From: Nymphaea colorata
Taxonomy: Eukaryota > Streptophyta > Magnoliopsida > Nymphaeales > Nymphaeaceae
Assembly: GCF_008831285.2 (NCBI RefSeq)
Contig: NC_045139.1
Location: 28,871,206 to 28,935,205 of the forward strand
DNA: 64,000 bases
Direction of reading: 5' to 3'
Below are positions 1-11,180 of this stretch, one piece after another (within the stretch, counting starts at the first letter, position 1; the number at the start of each line of letters is the position of its first letter). A program made the translations under genes and the position numbers. The notes under the pieces were generated by a model that worked only from the letters and a program-made list of their open reading frames with translations, ran no database searches and was not told where the DNA came from.

Positions 1-1173
1 GGGGGACTAAGGGCTAGCTGATTGATAGTGTGCTTGACACTTTTTGGACTGCTTAGCTGTAAGATATCATGTCTGGGAGTGTATGTATAATGAAATATCT
101 TGAAAGACAAAGTGCCGGGAGAGGAAAATTTTTAAACTGGCATTCCCTCTACGCTACGGAAGGAGATTAAGGGAGTTAACATTGTTCTTTTGTCGTAAGC
201 TAGCCAAGTGTGGAGATCTAGACAAGTTTTGGAAAGATACTTGGGGAGCGAATATTATGCACTCATATTTCTATGGAGATCTTAATTAGTTGAAGTCAAG
301 GTGGACATGAAATTGACTATTATGTATGGATGTAGTTAAGTAGAGTCGAGCTCGGCTCCACTTGTTTCTTGCTCGGCTCAAGCTTAAGTCGAGCTTGACA
401 AGGTCAGATCGAGCTCGATTCAGATAGGCTAGACTGTGTTGAGCTCGAGTTCAACTTGTTTAAAGATGCCAACCTATATTTCATCACACATCCGCCGCTC
501 AGTACATGCAATACACATACACCAAAAGAAAAAAGGAAACATTTTTGAAATTATTGAAAAAGAGTGTCTTCTGAATCTTTTCACTTTTTTTAATTTTCTT
601 ATTTTTTGTCTTTATAAAAGTTATTTTTCTGTTAAATATAGGTGTTTTCATCATGGCCACACTGGCGTAAGAAAATTGCATGCGTACGTAATAACCAGTG
701 GTCACACAGGTAAGCATCGAGAGCTTGGTATTCACGGCCTCTCAAATTTTTTTTTTTTCATTAAAAAATACTTTCAACTTTAGCCTTAAATTCCAAGAAC
801 GCATCTGATTTTGTAAGCTATCATATACATCCAAGTATACCGAGATAAAAGATTCTTAGCAGCAATGGGCGCATGAAGAATGTCTTTAAGAACTGGAGTA
901 TTAGAAATGTGAATGGGCAATAGACGGACCTGATCCTACAGTCTTCCGGCCCGATAAGGAGTATGAATACTTTAAATCTTTAATGGTACCTTAGGTATTG
1001 GTTCCATCACGGACACATATTTGAATCCAAATGCAAAGTTATTACTTCTAAAGACCTTCCTTCTTGACCTATTATTCACGGAAAGAATTGCTTCTTGATC
1101 TTGGGAGCAGCAATACTAATTAAAGGACCACATCTGAAAATGATGATTTACTAGATGAAGTATTCTAGCATCA
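1..1173. other. Intergenic, no gene recognised
   Basis: AT-rich plant intergenic DNA. Around 340-450 there is a cluster of short GAGCTCG/CGAGCTC words of the kind common in degenerate plant intergenic repeats. The open frames at 436-783 and 499-735 are low-complexity, overlap each other on opposite strands and match no family I know. Confidence 0.5.
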
Positions 1174-1522
1174 TCATATAAAAATGGGTGAATCTTGATT
1201 TAGTTTCCAGATGGATGACTTTTGTTCGTCGTTCACAAAATGGCATCCATATATAACAAAATTCGATCCTCCATTTACCAAGTCAACAAGGAAGATAGAG
1301 CCGTAATGTGCCTTGTTTAGTTCAGAAATTTGTTCTGCTAAGGGATTCAAGTGCAGGGATGAATCGGAAACAACAAAGGCAACCATGCATAGAAACCAAG
1401 GTCCAGTCTTATTTGAATATATATCAAACTGACGGTGCACAGCTAAGTGCTAAACATAGTACCGTCAGTCGAAGATTAGGGAGTACTATAGGTCCTTGGT
1501 TTTGATCCACGTAGTCTTGGCT

Positions 1523-2098
1523 TCAGAGTTTCTTTTCGGAGCAGGGCTTTGGGCAGAAGTGCAAGACATCTGTGCATTGGCACTGCGGAGGAATGGACTT
1601 GGTGCATATGCAGCCTTTGCACCCCGGATAACAGTGGTCCTTAATATCTAAGCAATGGCAATCTGGAATACGCGCCCTGGTGCAAACACAACCCGAGTCG
1701 CAGCATGGCTTCCAACGAGCATCTACAGCTGCACAACAGGAGAAAGAACAACACAACGGACTCAGAAATGCAAGAACAGATGGAACTTAGTTGAGTAATC
1801 ATGAGGAAAACCAACTCTCGTCACAGGGAAAGACAAAGTTTCTTTCCAAAAAACCGCATGGTAAACGATTAATTGTAGACTTGAGAGTGCACGTCGATTT
1901 ATCTCTGCTGCCCGCACTCACACATGCGCTCAGAAATTATACAAATTAAACATGCGAGCACACGGAGAGCAGCCGTGCACCTTCATCCTCAGCGATGATT
2001 GAAAGGAGCGGCTCCTCCACTGCTGCATCAAGCCCGAGGACCGAGACAGCAAGAAGGATAGCCATGAAGGCAACCAGAACAGTACTCACTCCCCTCAT
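1523..2098 (-). CDS. BBI-1: Bowman-Birk serine protease inhibitor, canonical double-headed
   Basis: This is a secreted inhibitor of trypsin-like proteases. There are two exons: 2098-1981 (signal peptide and short propeptide) and 1728-1523, joined in phase 1 (GAAG|GTGCAC donor, TGTGCAG acceptor). The product is 107 aa. The N-terminus (MRGVSTVLVAFMAILLAVSV) is a classic signal peptide. The mature part has 14 cysteines in the canonical order, so seven disulfides are expected. It has two nine-residue reactive loops, CTRARIPDC (P1 Arg) and CTKSIPPQC (P1 Lys), so both heads should fit trypsin-like enzymes. Loop 1 has Ile-Pro where Pro-Pro is usual. It is the leftmost member of a four-gene array on this strand and the only one with two intact heads. 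A TATA box lies about 60 bases upstream of the ATG and an RY motif just beyond it. The family call is firm; the start is supported by the signal peptide. Confidence 0.93.
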
Positions 2099-2156
2099 CT
2101 TGGCCTAATACAGTGCTCACACTTACTTCCCTGGCGCATCCATGTGAAGGCGGGGC

Positions 2157-2164
2157 TATTTATA
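2157..2164 (-). promoter_or_regulatory. TATA box of BBI-1
   Basis: Reads TATAAATA on the minus strand, about 60 bases upstream of the BBI-1 ATG, which leaves room for a short leader. BBI-2 and BBI-4 have TATAAAT at a comparable place, which supports the call. Confidence 0.7.
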
Positions 2165-2194
2165 GACTCAGGACTCGGGAGTTATGCCTTCTCA

Positions 2195-2202
2195 CATGCA
2201 TG
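2195..2202 (-). promoter_or_regulatory. RY motif (CATGCATG) in the BBI-1 promoter
   Basis: This is a palindromic CATGCATG about 30 bases upstream of the TATA box. RY elements are known targets of B3 factors (ABI3/FUS3/LEC2 class) in seed-protein promoters. Seed expression of BBI-1 is an inference from this motif and from the usual seed role of BBIs. An eight-base word can also occur by chance. Confidence 0.45.
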
Positions 2203-2204
2203 CT

Positions 2205-3279
2205 TGCAAGCAAGCAAAAGCCCATCCAAGTTGTTTCGGTAATTGACTAGAAGACTGCAGCATTGAGAACGTGTTGGATAAAAGAACTTGTACGCTTTCA
2301 CATTTTGTATCTTTGCTCGACCGGCTAAGGATGTGACCGCTATGGCAAGATGTCCTCTTCTTCAATTCGATGATATTCTCTGCCTTTGCAAATCCAATTA
2401 TGTGGCCTACAATCACAGGCCTCTTCTTATCGATTTTTCCTCTCCTGTACAGGTAAGTCTTAAACTACATCCACAAACGACGCTTTCAAGCCTTGAGTGA
2501 GTTATCTCAGAGCCTCTGACGTTCAAGTTTCCCCTCAACGCACAATGAACACAAACTAATATTTTCGAATGATCAAACCCAAAAACAAAGATTTCCCTTT
2601 CTAGATCCTCACATACATTAGTCACCCCACTGATTCAAAGCTTGAATCTTAATTTGACACCGTCCTTGCAGTTTAAAGGTGGCCGATCGACCTTGTCGTT
2701 TCTTTCATTAAGATATGTTGTTGCCTTCTGGTTAAATGGACGAAAATAAAGATGGAGAGCAACATCTTGTTTACTGCTTCTCCGTCATATGAGAGAGAGA
2801 AAAAGAGAGGAAAAAAAGAAGCACAAGAGGAGGGTTTGTTACTCGCCTGCCAAGGGTTTTTAGAATACGCGTTCTACGTAAATATGAAAATTACGTGGAA
2901 TACTTGATGAATCATCTAATCAACCCAATTGATGGTTTAGAATTTAAATGAAATATGTAAACTTCTTCAAAGTAAAAGTTTTCAGTCACTTTTTTGAAAA
3001 AAGAGTTGTACACAAGGTAAAACATGAATAATCAGTCAGGTTGACTAAATGACTTGTAATCATTCTCCATAGTTTCAATACTTGCTGAGTTCGGATGTAT
3101 AATTTTTCTCAATATCTGACTCTTTTTTTTTCGTTTTCATTTTTCTTTTCCACAACCATTCGTTTCAATATCTTAAGTGTGGCAAATTAAATAGACTTGA
3201 AAATTGAGTCATATATTTTAGGCTTGCATATTTTACATACCGAACAATTCCTGCGTTAACATATACTTTCTTCCCAGTC
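2205..3279. other. Upstream region of BBI-1, no gene recognised
   Basis: No convincing coding sequence. It is AT-rich, and a purine-rich run at about 2790-2830 is low complexity. Homology to the duplicated block A begins near 3280. Confidence 0.45.
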
Positions 3280-4171
3280 GATATCGTATATTTTACATTA
3301 TCTATAGTTCTTTCCCAGTTAACATCTGCATTTATTTTACCTTTGTCTATAATTCTTTTGCGGTCAACTTCTGCTTTTATTTATTTACCACGTTTATATA
3401 CCCGTATACTAATGATTGAGACGTAGGAGAAGAACCACAAGATTTTGGTCACGACCCAATTACCTTCTTTAATTTGGAATCTAAATGACTTGATCAATAC
3501 ATCCAATTGGTGAAACGATTTCAATTTGAACCCAATAAAGAGAATCCGCCGATTCAACAGCCAATCTGATTCAAATTTGATTTGCAGCTCCACAATTAAA
3601 GCGAAATCTGAAATGAGTACCCAATAAATGTATAATAGCATTGCATAGGAATGCGAATATGAATCTAGATAGTGAAAAGAAATTTGAAATGAATGATGGG
3701 TAGTGGGAATAACTTTGGGAAGGTAATGAGGCCTTGGATGGACGCGGATACTAATTCGATGTTTTCTGCACGTTGGAGACAAGGAGGGGAAGGGTAGCGT
3801 GAAGTTGGTGCGTGGTAATCACATTCACGAGGACACCGACGCGAATGTGTCAATTGAATAAAGTTAAAAGATCAGGGAGCAATGGTCCCTTCTAATTCGT
3901 CCTTTCTTTCTCGTGCCATTCAATTTGTACCCAAATAAAACTCATGCTCCAAGTTCTATCGGGATGTTCAATCAACCAAGAACCTGAATAATCCATTCCT
4001 TTCCTCGGCATTGAATATCTGGCTTTCTTGTTTTTCCCTCGAAAGGCTAATGTGCACATGCCAAAAGCATCAAGTCTATCTCTTAGCGATAAGGATCGGA
4101 CTGCCTACCGTCATGGCCGCTCAAGGCGCCAATATAGGAGAGAAACGAACCCCAGCTACCCTTGCCTTGAG

Positions 4172-4951
4172 TTGAAGCTCGGACCCTGGCACAGCCTGGA
4201 CCTTCTGATCGGACCACACTCTGCAGCTCCAGGGGAGCTTGGTCGATTAGCCATGGCGGGGCGGTCAAGCTCGAAAACTTTTGCTCCGGTGCCAACTACC
4301 ATGGAACTGAAAAGAATGATGGTTAACGGCACATACATATGATAAGGATGCCAGCATCATGGTAAAGATCGTTTGGAAAGGATCATAGCAAAAATCAAGA
4401 CGATAGATTATGGAAACAGTTACAGTAAAAATCAAGAAACAGTTTTGTTGAAAATGAATACCTTGTAACAGCTCCTTAAAAAGGATCATGGCAAAAATCA
4501 AGACGATAGATTATGGAAACAGTTACAGAAAAAATCAGGTTTTGTTGAAAATGATTATCTTGTAACAGCTTCTTAAAATAAAGAGTTACCTCAACTGTAA
4601 TGCCTATATAAGAGATTGACATACTTTGTCAATTTTAAGGTTAATGGCCTTTCGTGGGTAAAGAAAATATGCTCCACCTTAATCTCCTAAACTTTTTTCT
4701 GTTATTGGTTTATGTTTTTCAACAGGAACCCCATCTTTGCTTCCAACTCCTCTGATGGCACCCACACCACACGTACTACGTGGAACTCCAACCAAAACGT
4801 CATCACCGACCGCTGCAAATGCTTAGGGAGACTAGGCATGCGACCCTTCGAGCCAACGGTTCAAGATTATTACCACCGCCACTCCAGGGACCCAGCCGCA
4901 GCTACCCACAGCCAAAAACCCTCAGCTTCCACCTCCCTTAATGCACTTTAA
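4172..4951 (+). pseudogene. GH5/ricin-lectin gene fragment 1 (last exon piece)
   Basis: This is a decayed copy of part of exon 4 of the intact GH5 gene (compare about 20390-20735). Shared stretches include GTTGAAGCTCGGACC, CGGACCACACTCTGCAG, GCGGTCAAGCT, AACTCCAACCAAAA and the downstream TGCAAATGCTTAG. Length changes and stops make it non-coding. It lies in the same orientation as the intact gene, 13-16 kb to its left. A solo LTR (4308-4724) splits it. The right-hand part, 4725-4951, resumes at the equivalent of GGAACCCCATC. No promoter or upstream exons are present, so it is a relic of segmental duplication. Confidence 0.82.
4308..4724. mobile_element. Solo LTR of an LTR retrotransposon
   Basis: A 417-base element with TG...CA ends (TGAAAAGAATG ... 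TTTTTCAACA), flanked by a 5-bp target duplication GGAAC (4303-4307 and 4725-4729). The paralogous fragment in block A copy 2 (around 9263) has a single GGAAC and no insert, which gives an exact empty site. Inside is a direct duplication of about 100 bases (about 4378-4480 and 4481-4578). A TATATAAGAG box near 4605 could be the LTR promoter. There is no internal coding region, so this is a fossil left by LTR-LTR recombination. I cannot tell copia from gypsy. Confidence 0.82.
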
Positions 4952-6522
4952 TTTATACTTAAATAATCCAATAAACAGTCACTGGGCAGAAGGATAGAGT
5001 ATTTTCGTTATATAGTATTACCGTTAGTGTGATGATGGAGGGATTTGAAGGTTATAAATAAAATAAATCATCAGAGTTTGAATGTTAGCAGCAATAATAA
5101 GCAGTAGATTGGAAGATGTACCCGCTGTTCCAATGTCTCTAAAGCAAAGGCAATATAAATATTGATGTCTTTTGTTAAAGTAAATGAAGTTTGAGAATGT
5201 TTTGGTTTGACATTTCAAATGACCGCTGGATCTGGATGTTTCAGTAGGGAACACCATGAAGTTTATGCAGGTTTCTAACTTATAAGCTACTGAAAATTCT
5301 TAATGGACACAATCTTATTTCAGATATTTAATGATCAAATCTAGGGGTATCGACTATAGTAATTGGGTAGGTGCAAAGACTAAATCAACTAATTATAAAT
5401 CACCCAATCAATTTCACTAATGGTTTACAAGTTGAGTTTCCTTAAACACGGTGAAAGAAAATTACAAAGTTACTGAAATAATTAGAATTGGCATGTACAT
5501 TGGCGTACCTCATAATCGTCAATCAGGTTGAGGGAAAATAACTGCCCTCAACTTGTAAACGAATTAATATTTTCTCAATGAAAGCGCACGACAGCTTGGT
5601 GAGCTCTATACAGAACCGCAGATTGCTGATCACATATTCATAATAGTTTGACATTTTGCGGCAATATGACTTATTAAAAATTACTTTCTTTCACATATTT
5701 TACGGGGGAGGCCCATCTTATTTGTCTTTGAGATGGTACATTAGTATCCGCATTCACTTTTTTAGCAGGGTTGACAAGGCTGCGTGGCACCATGGAATCC
5801 AATTGGTGACTGCAATATCAGAGACGCACCATCCAAATGCATCCGTATATCAATGGAAGAAGCGGATCAATTTACGCTCCTCTTTCTCGCTTTCATATAT
5901 ATAAAGGGACGATTCAATCCCACCGGATGCCTCATGTTGCCATATTGCTGAACACTTATTTATATTATAAGCTTCATATATATATGACGAACTGTTAAAA
6001 TTTAAAAATTTACTGCTAAAAAAAGGTACTATATTCTCATTAATGCAGTTCATGATATTGTGATGTTTAGCATTAATCAATTTAATAGCAGGTACCCATA
6101 CGTTGCTGCACTGAAGAAACTACCACTCACTTGTTATGATATTGTCGGTTGTCAGAAGACATTTATGCAGCTACCTGATTTTTGCCTTTGATCACAAACA
6201 TATCTACGATTTTGTGATCTTAGAGGTGGACCAGTTAGAGTGAGGAACAAAAAGAAATGACAAGAATTCATGGTTTGCTCATCTATCTTCTTCTTCTTCT
6301 TCTTCTCATCCAACATTTGATTTCGACGTTGATGGTAAAAAACAAAATTTCGATTCAATAACAAGTGGAAATGAAACTTGAAAGAAAACAACCCCAGGTC
6401 GCTTTATTTAGAACCTGCTGCAGTAGCAGTGATCATGAGTCATCACAATTAATATTGGGAGACCTTATTTAGACAAGTAGCTAGACACTTGGGAAACTCA
6501 TTCCATCCTCTTCATCACTTCA

Positions 6523-7263
6523 TTAGCTGCTCAGCACGGCTTTACGAGACTCGGTGCATGGTGTGTGGCAGTAGCTAGGATTAATATCCACACATCTGCA
6601 ACCAGGAGGATAAGATAGTGTACATATACATAAACCACATGCGGGAGGACAGGAGGCCGCGTAATAGATATCACCACACATGCACTCTGACAAGGTGCAG
6701 ACGCAATTGTCGCAGCAGTTCTCTCCATCTCTTGTACCTGCAAAAATTTCAGCAGAAGAAGTTCACCTTCACTTTTTGAAATGCTTGTCCCCGAGGTCGA
6801 TGGACCAATAATGCAGGGATGGATCTAGGAAGCATTATTATACCCTTCATAGATGTTATGGTGGAACGTTAATTGTTTCTTCTCCAGTGCATGTCATTAA
6901 CATCTGTCAGCAAAATGCGCTTCCTAGTGTTTATGCAAAGCAGCCGGCCGCGGGTTTTCTCAAGGGCATATCATGTGGAAGATTTCTTTGGAAAATTTTA
7001 AATTTACCTTCTTTTAAAGATGAATGGTGGGTTTGAAAATGAAATTAGTGGGAATCACTCGAACCTGAACTTGCTAATGAAAAGGAAAAATTAAGGAAAT
7101 AGCGATATACGGGAAAACTTCCACTGCAACGGTTCTTACCGGCGCTGAAAGCATCGAGGAAAACAGGCAGGTTTTTTCTGGCAGCTTCAGCCCTTGGATT
7201 AGCAGTAAAGATGGCAAGAGTTGCCAGGAGCAGGCCGATAAGCACAACACCCTTGCCCTCCAT
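6523..7263 (-). CDS. BBI-2: Bowman-Birk-type inhibitor with shortened first loop
   Basis: Two exons, 7263-7140 and 6737-6523, are joined in phase 1 (GCCG|GTAAGA donor, TTTTGCAG acceptor) to give 112 aa. Residues 1-26 form a signal peptide (MEGKGVVLIGLLLATLAIFT...AEA). A short propeptide and a 14-Cys mature domain follow. The second reactive loop, CTLSYPPGC, is canonical with P1 Leu, which predicts chymotrypsin- or elastase-like specificity. The first loop is only CTLSEC, three residues shorter and without Pro-Pro, so it probably does not inhibit in the standard way. An in-frame ATG 11 codons upstream (7296) lies downstream of the TATA box and could add MHCGLREVWKK. I prefer 7263 because it gives a standard signal peptide. 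A poly(A) signal AATAAA lies at 6408-6403. BBI-4 is its closest paralogue. Confidence 0.9.
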
Positions 7264-7353
7264 CTTTTTCCAAACTTCCCTCAACCCACAATGCACACTA
7301 ATCTTCTAGCTCTCGACAAAGCCGCCACAGTTTGATCAGCACTCGCTTGCCTC

Positions 7354-7360
7354 ATTTATA
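7354..7360 (-). promoter_or_regulatory. TATA box of BBI-2
   Basis: TATAAAT on the minus strand, about 90 bases upstream of the chosen ATG and about 58 upstream of the alternative ATG at 7296. Its context (GGATCTATAAATGAGGC) is nearly identical in BBI-4, so the core promoter was duplicated with the gene. Confidence 0.65.
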
Positions 7361-7479
7361 GATCCACGGGTTGGATATTAATGTCACATTATGGACAATA
7401 TGACTTAGCGTTTCTTTCAAACACTGTATTATTGGGGAGACACATCTTCTCGTCTTTCATAAGGTACTCTATATTCCTC

Positions 7480-10080
7480 GATATCTGTGCATATGTATAT
7501 TGTACATTATCTATCTATAATTGTTTCCCTGTTAACATCTACTTTTATTTTAAATCTTTCTACAATTCTTTCACGGCATTTATTTATTTGGCATGCATAT
7601 GACAAACACATACTACCACGTTTATGTACCCGTATATGAATGATTGAGACGTAGGAGATGAACCACAAGATTTTGGTCACGACCCAATTACCTACTTTAA
7701 TTAAGAATCTAAATGAATTGATTAATACATCCAATTAGTGAAACGATTTCAAATTGGACACAATAAAGAGATTCCGCCGATTCAACAGCCAATCTGATTC
7801 AGATGTGGTATGCAGTTCCACAATTAAAGCGAAATCTGAAATGAGTACCCAATAAATGTATAATCACATTGCATATGAATGCGAATATGAATCTAGATAG
7901 TGAAAAGAAATTTGAAATGGATAATGGGGAGTGGGAATAACTTTGGGAAGGTAATGATGCCTTAGATGAACGTGGATATTCGACGTTTTCTGCAGGTTGG
8001 AGACAAGGAGGGGAAGGGTAGCGTGAAGTTGGTGCGTGGTAATCACATTCACGAGGACACCGACGCGAATGTGTCAATTGAATAAAGTTAAAAGATCAGG
8101 GAGCAATGGTCCCTCCTAATTCGTCCTTTCCTTCTCGCGCCTTTCAATTTGTACCCATATAAAACTCGTGCTCCAAGTTCTATCAGGATGTTCAATCAAC
8201 AAAGAGCCTGAATAATCCATTCCTGCGCAATGCATATCTGGCTTCCTTGTTTTTTCTTTGGAAGGCTAATGTCCACATGCCTAAAGCATCAAGTCTGATC
8301 TCTTATTAGCGATAAGGATCGGCCGGCCTTCCGTCATGGCCGCTCAAGGAGACAAGGCGAAAATATAGGAGAGAAGCGAACCCCAGCTAGCGTTGCCTTG
8401 ATTTGTATGTTCGGGCCGGGCTGCGACCAACTCAGGTCGGGGGTGGGTTTCGATCGATCGTCGTTTTGAAAAGGTGATTTTCTTCACATTTCCATGTTAA
8501 TTTGGGGGGATTGCCTCTTTATTAACTGGGGCATTTCGGTCATTTGGGCAACCATTGAGTTCAATGTTGTGTTAAGTGCCCACCCCAGGTTCCACCATTA
8601 TAGTTGTGAACCTGGTGATATGCACCACATTGGTGCAAATTTTTTTCTGCATTAGTATGGTTAATGACTAAAGTACCCTTGGTTTACATTGAAAAATACT
8701 TTTTATAACGACAAAATTGAAAATAGGAAAAAGATTATGGAGAATTTTTTTAGTAGATTGCCAAAATGTCCTTCCTGCCTGCTGGGTGTGTGGGCATCCA
8801 TTGAATCCTTTGAGTGAGAATTTCAAAAACAAGATCAAACACACCCTTCAGGCCTACTTAACGTAATGCGCAGTTTAATTAATTTTCAAACATATTGTTC
8901 AGTTAAAAGTAGTTTATTTATTTTTATATCAAGGCATAGATTCCATTTTTGTTGTTTAGTATTCTACCAAAAGAATGCATACTTTACTATCCTAAAACTA
9001 ATTCTTGGACGTATAACAGGGAAAAATTGGAAAGTTTCCTTAAACAACTTGTCCAACCTGAGTAAAACCTAACTCAATCTCTGTTTCTCTAACCCAACAT
9101 CGGAGTTGTTCCTGCGTGTGTTCGGGGTGGAACGTGAACGACAACAGGCGCGTACCTGAACCCTTGCAGCCGTTGAAGCTCGGACCCTGGCCCAGCCTGG
9201 ACCTACTGATCGGACCACACTCGAGGCGGTCAAGCTCGGAAACTTTGGCTCCGGTGCCAACTACCGATGGAACCCCGTCTCTGCCTCCAACTCCTCTGAT
9301 GGCATCCACCGCACATGCACTGCATGGAACTCCAACCAAAACGTCATCACCCACCGCTGCAAATGCTTAGAGGGAGACCACGCATGCGACCCTTCGAGCC
9401 AATGGTTCTAGATTAGTACCAACACCACTCCTGGGACACAGCTGCAGCTACCCACCAGCGAAAAACCCTCAGCTTCCCCTTCCTTAATGCACTTTAATTT
9501 GTACGTAAATAATCCAATATACAGAAGCATAGAGTATTTTCTTATATAGTATTACCGTTAGTGGGATGGTGGAGGGATTTGAAGGTTGCAAAGAAATAAA
9601 TGATTAGATTTTGAATGTTAGCAGACTAGTTTTAGTAGCAGCAATGTTAAGTAGTAGATTGGAAGATGTATCCGTTATTCCGCTGTCTCTAAAGCAAAGG
9701 CAATAAAAATATTGATGTCTTTTGTTAAAGTAAAGGAAGTTTGGGAATGTATTGGTTTGACATTTCAAATGACCGCTGGATCTGGATGTTTCAATAGGGG
9801 ATAGCATGAAGTTTATGCAGGTTTCTAATTGTAAGCTACTGAAAATTCTTAATGGACACAATCTTATTTCAGATATTTAATGCTCAAATCTAGGGGTATC
9901 GATTATAGGAATTGGGTAGATGCAAAGACTATACGAACTAATTATAAGTCACCCAATCAATTTGATTAATGGTTTAGAAGTTGAGTTTCTTTAAAGACGG
10001 TGAAAGAAAATTACAATGTGACTGAAATAATTAGAATTGGCATATATAGTACCGCACCCCATAATCGTCAATGAGGTTGA
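7480..10080. repeat. Duplicated block A, copy 2
   Basis: Paralogue of about 3280-5531. It differs by about 770 extra bases (about 8403-9172) between CTTGCCTTGA and the GH5 fragment, and by the absence of the solo LTR. The extra DNA contains a copy of a dispersed repeat (around 8627-8780) also seen near 15790 and 16160, and part of GH5 exon 3. After 10080 the sequence departs from copy 1. Confidence 0.8.
9119..9440 (+). pseudogene. GH5/ricin-lectin gene fragment 2 (exon 3 scrap plus last exon piece)
   Basis: 9119-9164 resembles the end of exon 3 of the intact gene (GTGAACGACAACAGG...GTACCTGAAC; compare 19890-19918). It joins directly to exon 4-like sequence from about 9167 (GTTGAAGCTCGGACC, GCGGTCAAGCTCGGAAACTT, GCATGGAACTCCAACCAAAA). 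The intron and intervening exon sequence are missing. It is out of frame and non-coding, in the same orientation as the intact gene. It preserves the site where fragment 1 received its solo LTR. The exon 3 scrap suggests that the ancestral duplicated unit held more of the GH5 gene than fragment 1 shows. Confidence 0.8.
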
Positions 10081-10980
10081 TCTAACTTGGGGGCAATAAA
10101 TATTCAATCTATGTAATCCTTACATTTACTCGATTCTAATATTTTAAAAACTGATCGTTTAACCATAACACCAAATCTAACTAAATTTTGTGGAGTAGAG
10201 AAGCGCATGGAGGAAGAAAAAGAACTGGCATATAATATGACAGCTTCTTAAATGAATTTAAAACAAGCCAAAGAATACCGGGCTGTATGACACGCCTTGT
10301 GTTTTTAAAATGAAAAGGTTGCAAGTCCCGGCTAAAAATTGATATTTGGGTCGGATATATGAAACCTGAAGAGATACTCAATCGTACACGTGCGTGGGAT
10401 TTAATAAATATGACTATATTCATTACTTCAGTTTAGATTAATTTAAACTTGACGGCGTCTTGCTTGTACTCCTGCATAGGGTTCCAAACAGGTCAGGTTC
10501 GGTCTAGCCAGAGCGAGCCCAGCCTAGTGCTGAGAACATTATCTCGCCCTGGACCTCAATGAGATCGAGGTGGGCCCACAGTGCAAATTAAGTCCGAAAC
10601 AGGAGTTCATTATTCATACGAGTTACCCAGTAAATCCAAACTGGTCACCTGACCCGCCCATGCATTTCCAAAATTCATAGTTTTCTTAAAGACTAAATGA
10701 AAAATTTTCTTATTGTGTTCCAAGATCACATCAAAAGTTAGTATGAAATATTTGGATAAAAGAAGGTTGTCTGAATTTAGATCTGATCACATAAAACCAA
10801 GTAAAAAGCAGAACTGGATAAAACCTTTGTCCTACCTAGACCCAAACTGGCCTCTTAGTAGGAGTGAAACTAGAAAATTCTAGTTAAAAGGGCATTATGT
10901 ATAAAATTTTAAATTTTTAAGAAGCACCAATATGTTGCACCCCAAAAGGCATGCAGATGTTGCACCCAAAACGATCAACA
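10081..10980. other. Single-copy spacer between block A2 and BBI-3
   Basis: Nothing here aligns with the rest of the array and I see no gene. The minus-strand open frame at 10181-10423 has no recognisable domain. A GC-richer patch near 10450-10570 looks like degenerate intergenic repeat. Confidence 0.4.
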
Positions 10981-11180
10981 TGGTCCTTCAAAGATGCGAA
11001 AGACAAAGTTTTGATTTGATAACACGTGGAAACCAACCTTCAAAGGAAACAACCCAAGGTTACTTTATTATTTAGAAACTGCAGTAGCAGTGATCGAGAG
11101 TCATCGCAACCAAGCTTGGGAGACCTTATTTAGACATGTGGCAGGACACTTGGGATGTTAATTCCACCCTCTTCATCACT

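Larger units (their letters stand above)
3280..5531. repeat. Duplicated block A, copy 1
   Basis: Aligns colinearly with about 7480-10080. Landmarks are the ACGTAGGAGA segment at 3421 versus 7649, the GAGGACACCGAC segment at 3829 versus 8053, the GH5 exon fragment, and the segment downstream of the fragment (about 4951-5531 versus 9487-10080). It ends at a shared CAGGTTGA/GAGGTTGA sequence, after which the two copies diverge. Copy 1 carries a solo LTR that copy 2 lacks. Copy 2 carries about 770 bases that copy 1 lacks. Both copies also share an open frame on the minus strand (3665-3853; 7799-8077), which I take to be fortuitous. Confidence 0.8.
5537..7460. repeat. Duplicated block B, copy 1 (contains BBI-2)
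   Basis: Aligns with 11765-13625 over nearly its full length: the CGCACGACAGCTTGG segment, the GGGACGATTCAATCCC segment at about 5906 versus 12129, the CTT-repeat stretch, the BBI 3' region, both exons and the intron, and the promoter to CACTGTATTATTGGGG. Its left edge (AATAACTGCCCTCAAC) matches the sequence immediately upstream of the BBI-3 ATG. Copy 1 therefore begins with the promoter of a BBI gene whose coding part is missing. Confidence 0.82.

Noticed and set aside
1174-1440. 88-codon minus-strand open frame left of BBI-1
   Set aside because: No signal peptide, domain or recognisable family. It overlaps an opposite-strand frame and has no duplicate beside the other BBI genes, so I could not support it as a gene.
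6531-6743. Alternative frame over BBI-2 exon 2 (MQVQEMERTAATIAS...)
   Set aside because: It is a shadow frame. The spliced frame restores the Bowman-Birk cysteine pattern and agrees with BBI-4.
3665-8077. Similar short minus-strand frames in both A blocks (3665-3853 and 7799-8077, starting MTHSRRCPRECDYH)
   Set aside because: They are similar only because the DNA block is duplicated. The frames diverge in length and the 3' ends do not match, so there is no sign of protein-level constraint.
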